NCBI RefSeq assembly: GCF_003318235.1
Contig: NZ_QOCG01000030.1
Coordinates: 588,580 to 652,579, forward strand
Direction of reading: 5' to 3'
DNA: 64,000 bases
Origin: Loktanella sp. D2R18
GTDB lineage: Bacteria; Pseudomonadota; Alphaproteobacteria; Rhodobacterales; Rhodobacteraceae
This document shows positions 35,548 through 43,949 of this stretch, piece after piece (positions within the stretch are counted from its first letter, which is position 1; every line of letters starts with the position of its first letter). The translations under genes were made by a program, and so were the position numbers. The notes under the pieces were generated by a model. That model was not told where the DNA came from. It did no database searches and saw nothing but the letters and a program-made list of their open reading frames with translations.

Positions 35548-37364
35548 CCGCGCGTCTAATACCAACTCTACCCCTCTTTGAGGGGGAGGCGTTGACAGGT
35601 TACGTCAGTCGGCATGCAAAGCTATTTGAGACGACACCGCGTGATTTCTGCACTGACCTCGGAATGCGTTGGCCAGCACTTTGCAGCGGTTACGATGAGC
35701 AAATTGGGCGTTTGGCATGGTTGACAGGCGAGTCGTCCGAGAAGCTACGATCATGGAGCGTTAAGAAAGTCGGAAATGGCCGATATCGAGTGGGACAAGC
35801 GCATGCAAGCATGGGTACGTTGCGGCGCACAGCTGTCCGCCTGTGCCCGCAATGCGTTGCTCGCTCGTTGTCTAAAGCTGGGCCTGCCGGCGTCTGTCAA
35901 TTACTAGAGTGGTCACTTGTTTGTATTGATCGATGCGCTGAGCATGGCTGTCGGTTCATAACGCTACCGAGCGCAGAAAATTCACATGCAACTTATGATT
36001 TTGTCGCCCGTGTTCTGGCGCATCATTATGAAGTTTTTCAAGCAGCTGATCGCAGCGTGCAGGTGCCAGAAATTGGTTTTGAAACCTATGTCAGGGAAAG
36101 GCTTCGAAATGGGGCTGCGGACGATTGGCTGCAGAATTTGGACCTAACGCAACTTCATCGAGCCAGCGTATCGCTTGGGGCGGCTTTATGTGACGTCAAA
36201 GTCAAACGCATGCAGGATTTGCCAAAAACGCGGATTAGGGAGTTGTGCCAAGCGGGCTTTCAAAGCCTTGTCGAGGGCCCTCAGGCCTACAGGAAAGCGT
36301 TATCCAGCCTGTATGACAGTGGAAACGCAGAGCGACCCTACTACTCGGCCGACTTTGGCGTGCATTTCCGTTGGTTGCGCGAAGTGCGCAATGCGCCGGA
36401 GATCGAAGTGCTCGCAAGTATTGCCCGGGAGCACGTTTTTGCGCGCTACCCAACTCAACCTGGCAAAAAGGTCTTTGACCGATTGCCCCCAGGGCAGGTC
36501 TGGCTCACGATTGATCAAGCGCGGAAACGCCTTGGGTTTGGCGCAGTTTTCCTCAAAAAACTATTAGGTCATTTGGACGGTGTTGCGGAAAACCAAGCCC
36601 TAAAACGAACTGATGTCCATGTCGACGAAATCCCCAAAGTTCTTACTTACTGGGATGGTCTGATCAACTTAAAGGACGCGGCCGGGCTCCTTGGGCTTAT
36701 GACTGCCCAGGTAAAAGGCTTGCAAGACCGAGGCGTGCTTAAGACCATTCGGATAACATCGACGTTGCGGTATCTGTCCCGTGTTGAGGTGATGGATCTT
36801 ATTGAGCAAGTTGAACGGCTACCAGAACTACTTCTTGGAAAATCCGTTGCGCCGCTAAACGTGTTCTGCCGAGAAAAGGGTATACCATTGTCGGAAGTTG
36901 TTGATCTCTGGCGCAAAGGAGACTTAGAGGGCCAAATTTGCCGAGGAGGCGGTGTGGGTTTGAATGCAATTGAAGTTGATTGGGACGCAATATGCCCACG
37001 AAAGACTGTAAGGCTTCACCAAGATATCACGTTACCTGAAACCGCCCGGTACTTGAAAATAAATGTCGCCGCGATCAGACACCTACGAGATCAAGGGATC
37101 CTTTCAGAAGTCCGCAAACGTAATCCAGACACCAATCATCAAAAGCAATATATTTCTAAGGGCAGTATCCAAGCATTTGAGCGGTCATATGTAACCCTTG
37201 GGCAGTTGGCGGAAGTCCAGAAAGTTGCCCCAATCCATCTCGCGCGCAAGCTGGATGTTGAAGGTATCGAGCCAATCCCATGTGCAGGGGCACTTGTCCG
37301 AGTTTACAGTAAGAGAGAGTTTGGCTTGGATGGTTCTCAGGTAAGAAAGGGGGGCGAAGTATGA
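35544..37364 (+). CDS. tniQ: TniQ-family target selection protein (long form)
   Basis: 606 residues, GTG start overlapping tnsC. Residues 1-150 are the TniQ domain (PTLPLFEGEALTGYVSRHA) with zinc ligands in VRLCPQCVARS and CIDRCAEHGC. The long C-terminal part contains several winged-helix-like units, recognisable as WLTIDQARKRLGFGAVFLKK, INLKDAAGLLGLMTAQVKGL, ITLPETARYLKINVAAIRHL and VTLGQLAEVQKVAPIHLARK. Such an extended TniQ resembles TnsD, which binds a fixed attachment site. The insertion beside tRNA-Arg makes that gene its likely target. Confidence 0.85.
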   Translation: MTARLIPTLPLFEGEALTGYVSRHAKLFETTPRDFCTDLGMRWPALCSGYDEQIGRLAWLTGESSEKLRSWSVKKVGNGRYRVGQAHASMGTLRRTAVRLCPQCVARSLSKAGPAGVCQLLEWSLVCIDRCAEHGCRFITLPSAENSHATYDFVARVLAHHYEVFQAADRSVQVPEIGFETYVRERLRNGAADDWLQNLDLTQLHRASVSLGAALCDVKVKRMQDLPKTRIRELCQAGFQSLVEGPQAYRKALSSLYDSGNAERPYYSADFGVHFRWLREVRNAPEIEVLASIAREHVFARYPTQPGKKVFDRLPPGQVWLTIDQARKRLGFGAVFLKKLLGHLDGVAENQALKRTDVHVDEIPKVLTYWDGLINLKDAAGLLGLMTAQVKGLQDRGVLKTIRITSTLRYLSRVEVMDLIEQVERLPELLLGKSVAPLNVFCREKGIPLSEVVDLWRKGDLEGQICRGGGVGLNAIEVDWDAICPRKTVRLHQDITLPETARYLKINVAAIRHLRDQGILSEVRKRNPDTNHQKQYISKGSIQAFERSYVTLGQLAEVQKVAPIHLARKLDVEGIEPIPCAGALVRVYSKREFGLDGSQVRKGGEV

Positions 37365-37546
37365 AATCGGACGAAGATGTGGGGCATCCTGATCAACATG
37401 CAATCGATGACTGGTTTCTCTATGGGCCTAAGAACGTGGATATAGAAAATCTTGTTCGAGAACTAACACTGGAACGGGGATTGCGGCTTGCGCAGGTTGA
37501 GGACGAAATCGTAGCCGCACTGCGGAAATTGATCGCAACCACGTGA
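37361..37546 (+). CDS. Small acidic protein coupled to tniQ
   Basis: 61 residues, not recognised. Its ATG overlaps the tniQ stop (ATGA), so it is translated with the transposition operon. The sequence is acidic at the N-terminus (MKSDEDVGHPDQHAIDDW), followed by a helical segment (IENLVRELTLERGLRLAQVE). A regulator or cofactor of TniQ is possible. No motif supports a specific role. Confidence 0.55.
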   Translation: MKSDEDVGHPDQHAIDDWFLYGPKNVDIENLVRELTLERGLRLAQVEDEIVAALRKLIATT

Positions 37547-37727
37547 GTTTCGGATGGGGTGCAATGCGCTTTCGCACTTTTGAAGGTATGATGAATATGG
37601 CGGGGTGGTGCGCATGTCATGGTTTGTGCAGCAGGCCGCCGTTGCCACATATTTCAGCGAGTTAGGGTGGTGCGCAAACCCGGTGCGGATCAATCCTCAA
37701 GCGCCTGCGGTCTGCCGCATAGGGCTT

Positions 37728-39080
37728 CTAGTCTTCCGTTGTGTCATCATTTGTCGGAACAATAACGGTCGTCATCGAGGTCAATACATGCTTCGGAGTA
37801 AACCGATACCGCACTTGATTTGTCAGTGGGTCAAGAATTGCGTGACTGATGTTGGGGAATAGTTCGTCGGGAACTGGATTTTTTGCCCAAGGATTGTGAA
37901 ACATTGTCACTGTATCGCCCCATGCCTCATCATAGTCGTCCGCATCAACATCTGTCGCGAAGGGCTGTGTAGTTCCCATCTCGTCGCTCACCCACATGCC
38001 CATGCGAAGCATCTTTACATCATGGTCACCTAGCCCTGCAATTTTTCCCATACGACCGAATGTCGTCACTGTTGCTCCATTAGAAAACAATACCGCACTG
38101 ACGTTTTCAGCATCAGGCAGACCAAAGAAGCGGCTAGGTATCGTCTTGTCACCATACGTATGCTCAGTTGTAATCTTGATGGAAGGTTCCAGGCCATATT
38201 TCCCCACAACCATTCGCGGCCTTACGGTCTCGCCTTCAATGATCACGTCATCACGTACACCATACAGATAATTTACCAAACCAGCACGTGACCATGTCAT
38301 CGAACCAGGCGTGTCCGATGTCGCAAGGCCATGGTAGTCGTGAATTGCTAGAACAAATGGGTGACCTGCGACGTGTGGTAGGTCCCAATACTTGTTCTTT
38401 CTGTTAATTTTGCTGAATAGCGGGCTACCAAATTTGATCGGCATGTAGTTCTGAGACAACTCCGCAATTTGGGCTGCGGTGTCAGCGGGAACATCGAAAT
38501 CAGGGTTTTGGCCGACGGTAACAGCTTCTACGAAAACAGGCATCCCAAACCTGGAGAGTGAGAAGTCAGGGGCAGGCTTGGTGTTATCAAACTCAAAGCC
38601 CTCCTTGTGAAACAGAACATACAGAAATAGTTCCCAAAGCCGTTGATCGAAGCCAGTCGTTTGAAACTGTTCGATGTAGTTCCCGTCTACATCAACAAAA
38701 GAATACGCTATTTCTTGGATGAGGTTACGAGCCGCGGAACGCATCTCATTGGATGAAAGAACCTTGAAGTAGTCATGTTGCTTGTCGTCAGCCACTATTG
38801 GAGCAAAAATGTCCAGGATCGGCTTAACCTCATCACCCTGAGAGTACTCTGAAATTCCGTCTGCTTCGTAAGGCTTGATTGCTTCATTCAGCGCCTCTTC
38901 AGCCGCGTCCGCAGATGCATAGAATTCGTTGCCAACCTCAAGGCACCTAAAAATCTTCCGACCATCGCGGCCAAGTATTATGTATCCGAAATCACTATCA
39001 GTCTTATCAAAAACAACGATGGCGAGGTTAGACTTGTCAGGCGTTTCATAATGACGGACCTCAGCGGCCATCATCGTCAT
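37728..39080 (-). CDS. Uncharacterised cargo protein, nuclease-like centre
   Basis: About 450 residues, family not recognised. ATG 39080 (MTMMAAEVRHYETPDKSNLA) is chosen because AGGG lies about 9 nt upstream; a TTG at 39152 is possible. The centre reads DQRLWELFLYVLFHKEGFEF then PAPDFSLSRFGMPVFVEAVT, which resembles a PD-(D/E)XK-type layout with a leading Glu, PD, and E-x-V-T in place of ExK. The C-terminal half has beta-rich stretches. It is cargo between tniQ and the resolvase, on the opposite strand to the transposition operon. Defence function is only a guess. Confidence 0.5.
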   Translation of the reverse strand: MTMMAAEVRHYETPDKSNLAIVVFDKTDSDFGYIILGRDGRKIFRCLEVGNEFYASADAAEEALNEAIKPYEADGISEYSQGDEVKPILDIFAPIVADDKQHDYFKVLSSNEMRSAARNLIQEIAYSFVDVDGNYIEQFQTTGFDQRLWELFLYVLFHKEGFEFDNTKPAPDFSLSRFGMPVFVEAVTVGQNPDFDVPADTAAQIAELSQNYMPIKFGSPLFSKINRKNKYWDLPHVAGHPFVLAIHDYHGLATSDTPGSMTWSRAGLVNYLYGVRDDVIIEGETVRPRMVVGKYGLEPSIKITTEHTYGDKTIPSRFFGLPDAENVSAVLFSNGATVTTFGRMGKIAGLGDHDVKMLRMGMWVSDEMGTTQPFATDVDADDYDEAWGDTVTMFHNPWAKNPVPDELFPNISHAILDPLTNQVRYRFTPKHVLTSMTTVIVPTNDDTTED

Positions 39081-39181
39081 GTAGGGTGCCCTGACATAGC
39101 ACAACGCATCAAAACGTCTTGGCGAAATAAGCCGCAATAAAGTTCCAATCAAATATAAAAGGTTGCACCCCCATAGATTGA

Positions 39182-39754
39182 TTACTCGTTCTTGGTTTGC
39201 AAGTAGCGATAAACTGAAGATCGGGCGATCCCAAGCTTTTTGGCAATAGATGTTGGGTTCATTCCATCATCATGCAAATGACGAACAGCCATCGGATCAA
39301 TTGTTGTAGGCCTCCCCTTGAACGGACTACCATCCCCCTTGGCCAAAGCTGCATCTATGCCTTCGCGCTGACGTTCCGCACGGATGCTGGCTTCAAACTC
39401 ACCAAACGCCGCCAGAACGGTGAAGAACAATCGACCTGCGGGTGACGATGTATCGATGGGTTGTTCCAGGACCTTTAGGTTCACACCCTTATCTTCCAAC
39501 GTCTCCGAAATCTGCAACAGATCACGAGTAGAGCGGGCCAACCTATCCAGACGGGTACAGACGACGGTATCACCTTTGCGGATTCCACGGCCCAGAAGGT
39601 CTTCCAATGCGGCACGGCCTTTACGGTTACGGCCTGACGCCTTCTCCAAATAGAGGTGTTCACGGGAGACACCTGCGGTGGTCAAAGCTTCGATTTGGAT
39701 GTCCAGTGACTGACTCGGGCTACTGACGCGACCGTAACCAATAAGTTCACCCAT
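39182..39754 (-). CDS. tniR: Serine recombinase, TniR-type resolvase
   Basis: 190 residues. IGYGRVSSPSQSLDIQ holds the catalytic Ser, TRLDRLARSTRDLL the conserved Arg residues, and AAFGEFEASIRAERQREGI the E-helix. A C-terminal HTH of the resolvase type follows (MNPTSIAKKLGIARSSVYRY). Length fits Tn3/Tn5053 resolvases that separate cointegrates. A res-like site lies immediately upstream. A resolvase is normal for Tn5053/Tn402 elements but not for cut-and-paste Tn7. Confidence 0.92.
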   Translation of the reverse strand: MGELIGYGRVSSPSQSLDIQIEALTTAGVSREHLYLEKASGRNRKGRAALEDLLGRGIRKGDTVVCTRLDRLARSTRDLLQISETLEDKGVNLKVLEQPIDTSSPAGRLFFTVLAAFGEFEASIRAERQREGIDAALAKGDGSPFKGRPTTIDPMAVRHLHDDGMNPTSIAKKLGIARSSVYRYLQTKNE

Positions 39755-39770
39755 GCATGTTCTCCTGTTC

Positions 39771-39826
39771 CATATGACTGTCCGATAAATCCCTATCGTC
39801 CGATAAATGATTCGTTAAGTCATATG
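39771..39826. promoter_or_regulatory. res-like recombination site upstream of tniR
   Basis: CATATGACT (39771-39779) and AGTCATATG (39818-39826) form an outer inverted repeat. Between them GTCCGATAAAT occurs twice in direct orientation (39780-39790 and 39798-39808). The site begins 17 bp upstream of the resolvase start codon. Repeated resolvase half-sites of this type form subsites of res. Confidence 0.6.
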
Positions 39827-40015
39827 AGACAATTGGGGTGGCATTTCGGGCGTCCGTTGCGAGTATACTCAAAACGGGCAAGTGGTCGATCTTATTTAAC
39901 GCAGCCTTATGCTTGGCATAAACCGATTGTAGAAACGTAAGCGATGCGTGGATCCCATGGTATCGCAGTTATTCGTGATGTGAGATTCTGACCGCCAGCA
40001 GCTATGGAGGTTTAG

Positions 40016-40204
40016 ATGCTTGATGACGGAATTGGATTGGGGCGGCGTAAGGCAGTTCGGAGGATGTCTGCAGAACTAGCGGTGATTGTTGCTGAGAGCT
40101 ATGAGCCAGGCGCGACGGTGGCGGTTGTGGCGCGGCGATATGGGATTGTGCCATTTCGTCAGGGTGGTCATGATTGGAAACGCGTTGCCATCAAGCGGAC
40201 TTAG
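40016..40204 (+). pseudogene. IS66-family TnpA (OrfA) remnant
   Basis: The open frame begins like the small accessory protein of IS66 elements (AELAVIVAESYEPGATVAVV followed by ARRYGI), then loses similarity after about residue 45, where the usual SQLFTWRR continuation is missing. No TnpB or TnpC follows. This is a fossil insertion sequence inside the transposon. Confidence 0.65.
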
Positions 40205-40261
40205 ATAATAAGTGTGACTGGCGGCGTCTAAGCCGTTGGAAAACTATTTCTGAGGAAGCCA

Positions 40262-41470
40262 TTGAATAGAAACCTGATCGTTGACGTGGTTGCGTCCTCT
40301 TGGCCGCAGCCTGGAAATCTTCCCGCTTTTCCGAGTACCTTTCACCGGGGCATCGCGCAGTGGGATATGAATTTTCCTGCGATGTTGCTGATGACCGGGT
40401 ATTTGACGACACCGACCACTTCAACGGGCGTCTCTCTTAGCGAGTTTTGGGCATGGGTAAGGTATTTATCTGCTGTAACGCCCGATCCAGACCTCAGGCT
40501 CACCAACAGTTTTTCGGAACTTGATGCGCACCAAAAGACAATCTTGAGCGACGACTTTGGAATTGGAGCACCTCTATTGTGGCTAAGTGAACGCTTTGAC
40601 TTAGACCGAATAGTAGACGGGCGTTATTTCGTAGAATACCTAGCTCCAAGGTTGGGGGCCACACAGCAAAGAACCGCCAAGCGTGGCCCGAACAAAACCC
40701 CCGATTTTGTGGCGCGGGATATTACCGGTTTGTGGCATGTGATAGAATGCAAAGGGACGCAATCTGGCTCAGGTTACAGTGCCAGACAGTTGGGGGAAGA
40801 AGGTCCGCCGCGAACGGGAGGCATTGCCCAGAAACACTCCATCATTTTTCCTGCAGGACATACAGGACAACGCCTTGTCAGTGGGCTTCAGATTGGCGTT
40901 CCAAACGGGCAGCCAAGTCGTTTGACCATCATTGACCCCGTTTCAGAAGATCCGTTCCAGGTGAACGAAGCGGATATGGCGATTGCGGATGATGCCGCAA
41001 CCAGATGTGTAATCTCAAAGGCCCTGCGCCAATCAGGCTACGAAGTCGCGGCTGAAGCTATGGCCTCTCCGCGTGACGATGTCTTTTTCGCGCAACGCCG
41101 AGCATCTAAGGCTTTCTCTGATGATGCGGCCGAAACTGACCGGCGTGATGAACGTGCACGTGAAGAGCTAGGAAGCAGAGAGCGCACAGTCCAGTTCGCA
41201 GAAGATTATGTTGGTCGCGAAAGGCAGTTCATGTTGCCTCGACCTGTGATCGTCGATGGAAACCCGGCCTATCGCGTAATTTTGAGGCAAGGTCTGCGCA
41301 AAGAAGCCATCGAGGAGATGCAATCAAATCCGAGCATAGATGGCCTTGTGTCGGAATCCGGGTCCAGCTGGGCATCTGAGCTTGGGAGCAGTGTGAGCAA
41401 AGGTAGCGAAGGGTTTGCATCTATGACCATTGGCAACCTTTTTCGTTCCGAGATAATTCTGGAGGAATAA
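40262..41470 (+). CDS. Orphan PD-(D/E)XK nuclease-like protein
   Basis: 402 residues. TPDFVARD followed by WHVIECKGTQSG is a textbook PD-(D/E)XK catalytic signature (Asp, then E-C-K) at about residues 152-169. The N-terminal 140 residues are helical, and a Glu/Arg-rich coiled segment (TDRRDERAREELGSRERTVQ) occurs near 290. No methyltransferase or helicase is adjacent, so it is not a classical restriction pair. TTG 40262 is used, with GAGGAA 4-5 nt upstream. Likely cargo with a DNA-targeting, possibly defensive, role. Confidence 0.6.
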   Translation: MNRNLIVDVVASSWPQPGNLPAFPSTFHRGIAQWDMNFPAMLLMTGYLTTPTTSTGVSLSEFWAWVRYLSAVTPDPDLRLTNSFSELDAHQKTILSDDFGIGAPLLWLSERFDLDRIVDGRYFVEYLAPRLGATQQRTAKRGPNKTPDFVARDITGLWHVIECKGTQSGSGYSARQLGEEGPPRTGGIAQKHSIIFPAGHTGQRLVSGLQIGVPNGQPSRLTIIDPVSEDPFQVNEADMAIADDAATRCVISKALRQSGYEVAAEAMASPRDDVFFAQRRASKAFSDDAAETDRRDERAREELGSRERTVQFAEDYVGRERQFMLPRPVIVDGNPAYRVILRQGLRKEAIEEMQSNPSIDGLVSESGSSWASELGSSVSKGSEGFASMTIGNLFRSEIILEE

Positions 41471-42123
41471 CTGATTGCTTCGAGGCCACGGCTGTGAGCC
41501 GTTTCTAAGAGTTTTGTTTGCTGACGTTTCAATGCATCCAAGTTTGAAGCGTTGCGCAAACCTGTTGCGGAAGCAGAGAGGTGTGCAACACTATTATGAA
41601 TCCGTTTCAGGCAGTCATTGCACCAAGTTGCTCAAAGGACCGTTTGCACAGCAAACCTCAAACCCGCCGTTCGCTGCACGACGTATGAAGGGGTAAGTTG
41701 CGGACAAACCGGATTTGTGCAGGCGCAGCTGTTGCTCACGCAGCATTTACTTACGCGCGCAACACGGGAATTTCAGCGGTGCAGCAATTCCCACCAAACC
41801 AGCCATTTAAACGAGTAAAAATAGATGGGAGCCAGAGCGTCGTTACGCGGCGATTTGTCTGAACTCAAAAGACGCGGGCAAACCGCCCTTGGGTTTTTCG
41901 TCTTCGTTGACTCAGCATCACTTCGCGTTCGCGGCATGTGCTAAATACGCAATCGTTGGTGTAAGAGGGCAATCAGCAATTCATAAGATATGCCATTGAG
42001 AACACGCCCCTCAGATTCCAACCTGTATATTGCGGCAAGGACCGGTTGCTTTGCTGCTATGCCTCATCGATTCTGTCTTCGCTGCTGTCTTCATCCAGTG
42101 CTAGGCCGGACGCGGCTAAAACG
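41471..42123. other. Gene-free stretch within the transposon
   Basis: About 650 bp with no open frame that I can support. Fragments such as TGCGGACAAACCGG and GCTCACGCAGCAT recur in degenerate form at 49,680 and 50,030, which suggests decayed, possibly formerly coding or repeated, sequence. Confidence 0.4.
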
Positions 42124-43029
42124 TCATTCGATCGCGGTCATCCGCGCGTATTGGGCTGGCGGTGCCCCAACATGTCGGGCAAACGCCGTGCTGAACGCGC
42201 TGGAAGAGCCGTATCCCGTGCTTTCGGCGATTTCGGCGATACTGCAATCCCCCATTCTAAGCATGTGTTTTGCCAGCGTGATGCGCCAATTTAACACATA
42301 GCCCATTGGCGCCATTCCTACGATTTGACTGAAGCGCGTAAAAAATGCCGACCGTGAAAGTCCGGCCTCTTTAGCCAGTTCCGCGATTTTCCAAGTTCGG
42401 TGCGGTGCGGCGTGAATGGCGCGCAAACTAGGGCCAATGCGTAGGTCTGACAAGCCATGTAGAAGCCCTCCGGCCCCATCCGGTGCCGCAGCCGAGCGGA
42501 AGGCCTCGATGAGAAGGACCTGCAACAAATGCTGGACAATCACGTTCCGCGCCGGACGATTGGAACGCACCTCGTCGCGTAAAAGGTTAGTCACAACCGG
42601 TAACCGCCCTTCGCCACGGACAAGGACCAAGTCCGGCAATAGTGATACCAGAAGTTCGGCATCAGGGCTTGCAAATGTGCAATGCCCGATAAGCTGCTGG
42701 GCCTCTGCAGTATCTGCAGGCGTTCCAAGCCAGACGATCCCGTCTTTGCCTTCAACAGGGTGACTCAGCAACCCTGCGGGTGGCGGTGGATCAACACTGG
42801 AAAACGTAAAGGATTTGACTGCAGGAATAAGTACAAAATCACCTGCCTCCAACATCAACGGGCTGTGTCCCTCGGCCTCCAGGCAGGCCCGACCTGCCAA
42901 AACGGAACAATATATTGCTTCGTTCACATCATCGCGCTGCACCCGAAAGGGCCCCGATGTGTGCACCAACTTCGAAAGAGCAACCTGCGGCTGCAAAAGA
43001 GAGATGATTTCCGAGTACGGGTCGCTCAT
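42124..43029 (-). CDS. AraC-family regulator with cupin domain
   Basis: 301 residues. The N-terminal half is an AraC-type cupin (AGRACLEAEGHSPLMLEAGD, FVLIPAVKSFTF). The C-terminal half has two HTHs: WKIAELAKEAGLSRSAFFTR and CSIAEIAESTGYGSSSAFST, then FARHVGAPPAQYAR. ATG 43029 (MSDPYSEIISLLQPQVALSK) matches the usual start of this subgroup, although upstream ATGs at 43065 and 43086 are in frame. Divergent from an SDR gene 96 bp away, which it probably regulates together with the efflux gene beyond. Confidence 0.85.
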   Translation of the reverse strand: MSDPYSEIISLLQPQVALSKLVHTSGPFRVQRDDVNEAIYCSVLAGRACLEAEGHSPLMLEAGDFVLIPAVKSFTFSSVDPPPPAGLLSHPVEGKDGIVWLGTPADTAEAQQLIGHCTFASPDAELLVSLLPDLVLVRGEGRLPVVTNLLRDEVRSNRPARNVIVQHLLQVLLIEAFRSAAAPDGAGGLLHGLSDLRIGPSLRAIHAAPHRTWKIAELAKEAGLSRSAFFTRFSQIVGMAPMGYVLNWRITLAKHMLRMGDCSIAEIAESTGYGSSSAFSTAFARHVGAPPAQYARMTAIE

Positions 43030-43125
43030 TTTAGGACTTTCGATAATTAAATGCGGATTTTTCATTATAGAAAGTACATCATTCAAAGTCTACCTTCAGT
43101 TCATCACATATAAGGAGACTTCATA

Positions 43126-43875
43126 ATGAAGACCGTACTGATTACTGGATGTTCCTCTGGCTTTGGCTTGGAAACGGCGCATCATTTTCTGAACCAAGGG
43201 TGGGCCGTTACTGCCACGATGCGCAAACCTGATCACACGTTGCTGCCAGCGTCCGACCACCTAAAAATCGTTGAACTCGACATCACGGACCCAAACGGCG
43301 TCTCGCGCGTCGTGCAGGAAGCGGGCTCCATCAATGCGTTGGTTAACAACGCAGGCGTTGGCTGGCTCAATCCGTTTGAAGGCACATCAGAAGACAACGT
43401 TCGCCGAATTTTTGAAACCAATGTCTTTGGCACACTTGCGGTGACCCGTGCGGTCCTACCGCAAATGCGCGCGGAGAAGGCGGGCGTGATCGTCAATGTC
43501 ACGTCAAGCGTGACATTGAAGCCCTTGCCGCTGGCCTCGGTTTATACCGCCAGTAAGACTGCCGTGAACGCGTTTACCGAATGTCTTGCCCTTGAACTGG
43601 AACCCTTTGGCGTCCGTGCGCATCTTGTTCTGCCTGGCCAAGCACCGACAACCCGTTTCGGCCAGAACGCAATGGCTTTGATGGCGCAAGCAAAGGACAC
43701 GCCGGACGACTACGCAGCGTTTGTCGCGCAGGTCATGGGGGCAAATAGAAACACCCAAGGTAAAAAATATACCTACGCCAAAGATGTTACCGAAGCGATT
43801 TGGCAGGCTGTCATAGACCCCGACAGCCCAATGCGTATTCCCGCCGGGAAAGATTCTGTCGCCCTTTGCGCTTAA
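43126..43875 (+). CDS. Short-chain dehydrogenase/reductase
   Basis: 249 residues, classical SDR. The NAD(P) motif is TGCSSGFGLE near the N-terminus, NNAG around residue 73, and the catalytic Ser/Tyr/Lys are in VTSSVTLKP and YTASKTAVN. A good binding site (AAGGAG) precedes the ATG. It is the first gene after a divergent AraC regulator, followed by a Bcr/CflA exporter 74 bp later, so it may belong to a detoxification unit. Substrate unknown. Confidence 0.88.
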   Translation: MKTVLITGCSSGFGLETAHHFLNQGWAVTATMRKPDHTLLPASDHLKIVELDITDPNGVSRVVQEAGSINALVNNAGVGWLNPFEGTSEDNVRRIFETNVFGTLAVTRAVLPQMRAEKAGVIVNVTSSVTLKPLPLASVYTASKTAVNAFTECLALELEPFGVRAHLVLPGQAPTTRFGQNAMALMAQAKDTPDDYAAFVAQVMGANRNTQGKKYTYAKDVTEAIWQAVIDPDSPMRIPAGKDSVALCA

Positions 43876-43949
43876 GGCCCATCGGCCCTGATCCCCATTT
43901 TCAACATTCAACGGGTGTCTAAGCGCCCGTCCATCACACAGGAAACCAA

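Noticed and set aside
31661..37546. CRISPR-associated transposon (CAST)
   Set aside because: TnsA/B/C and TniQ are present, but no Cas genes, repeat array or tRNA-matching guide-like repeat could be found in the element.
37728..39080. Type II restriction-modification system in the cargo
   Set aside because: No DNA methyltransferase motifs (such as DPPY or PCQ) occur near this gene or near the nuclease-like gene at 40,262.
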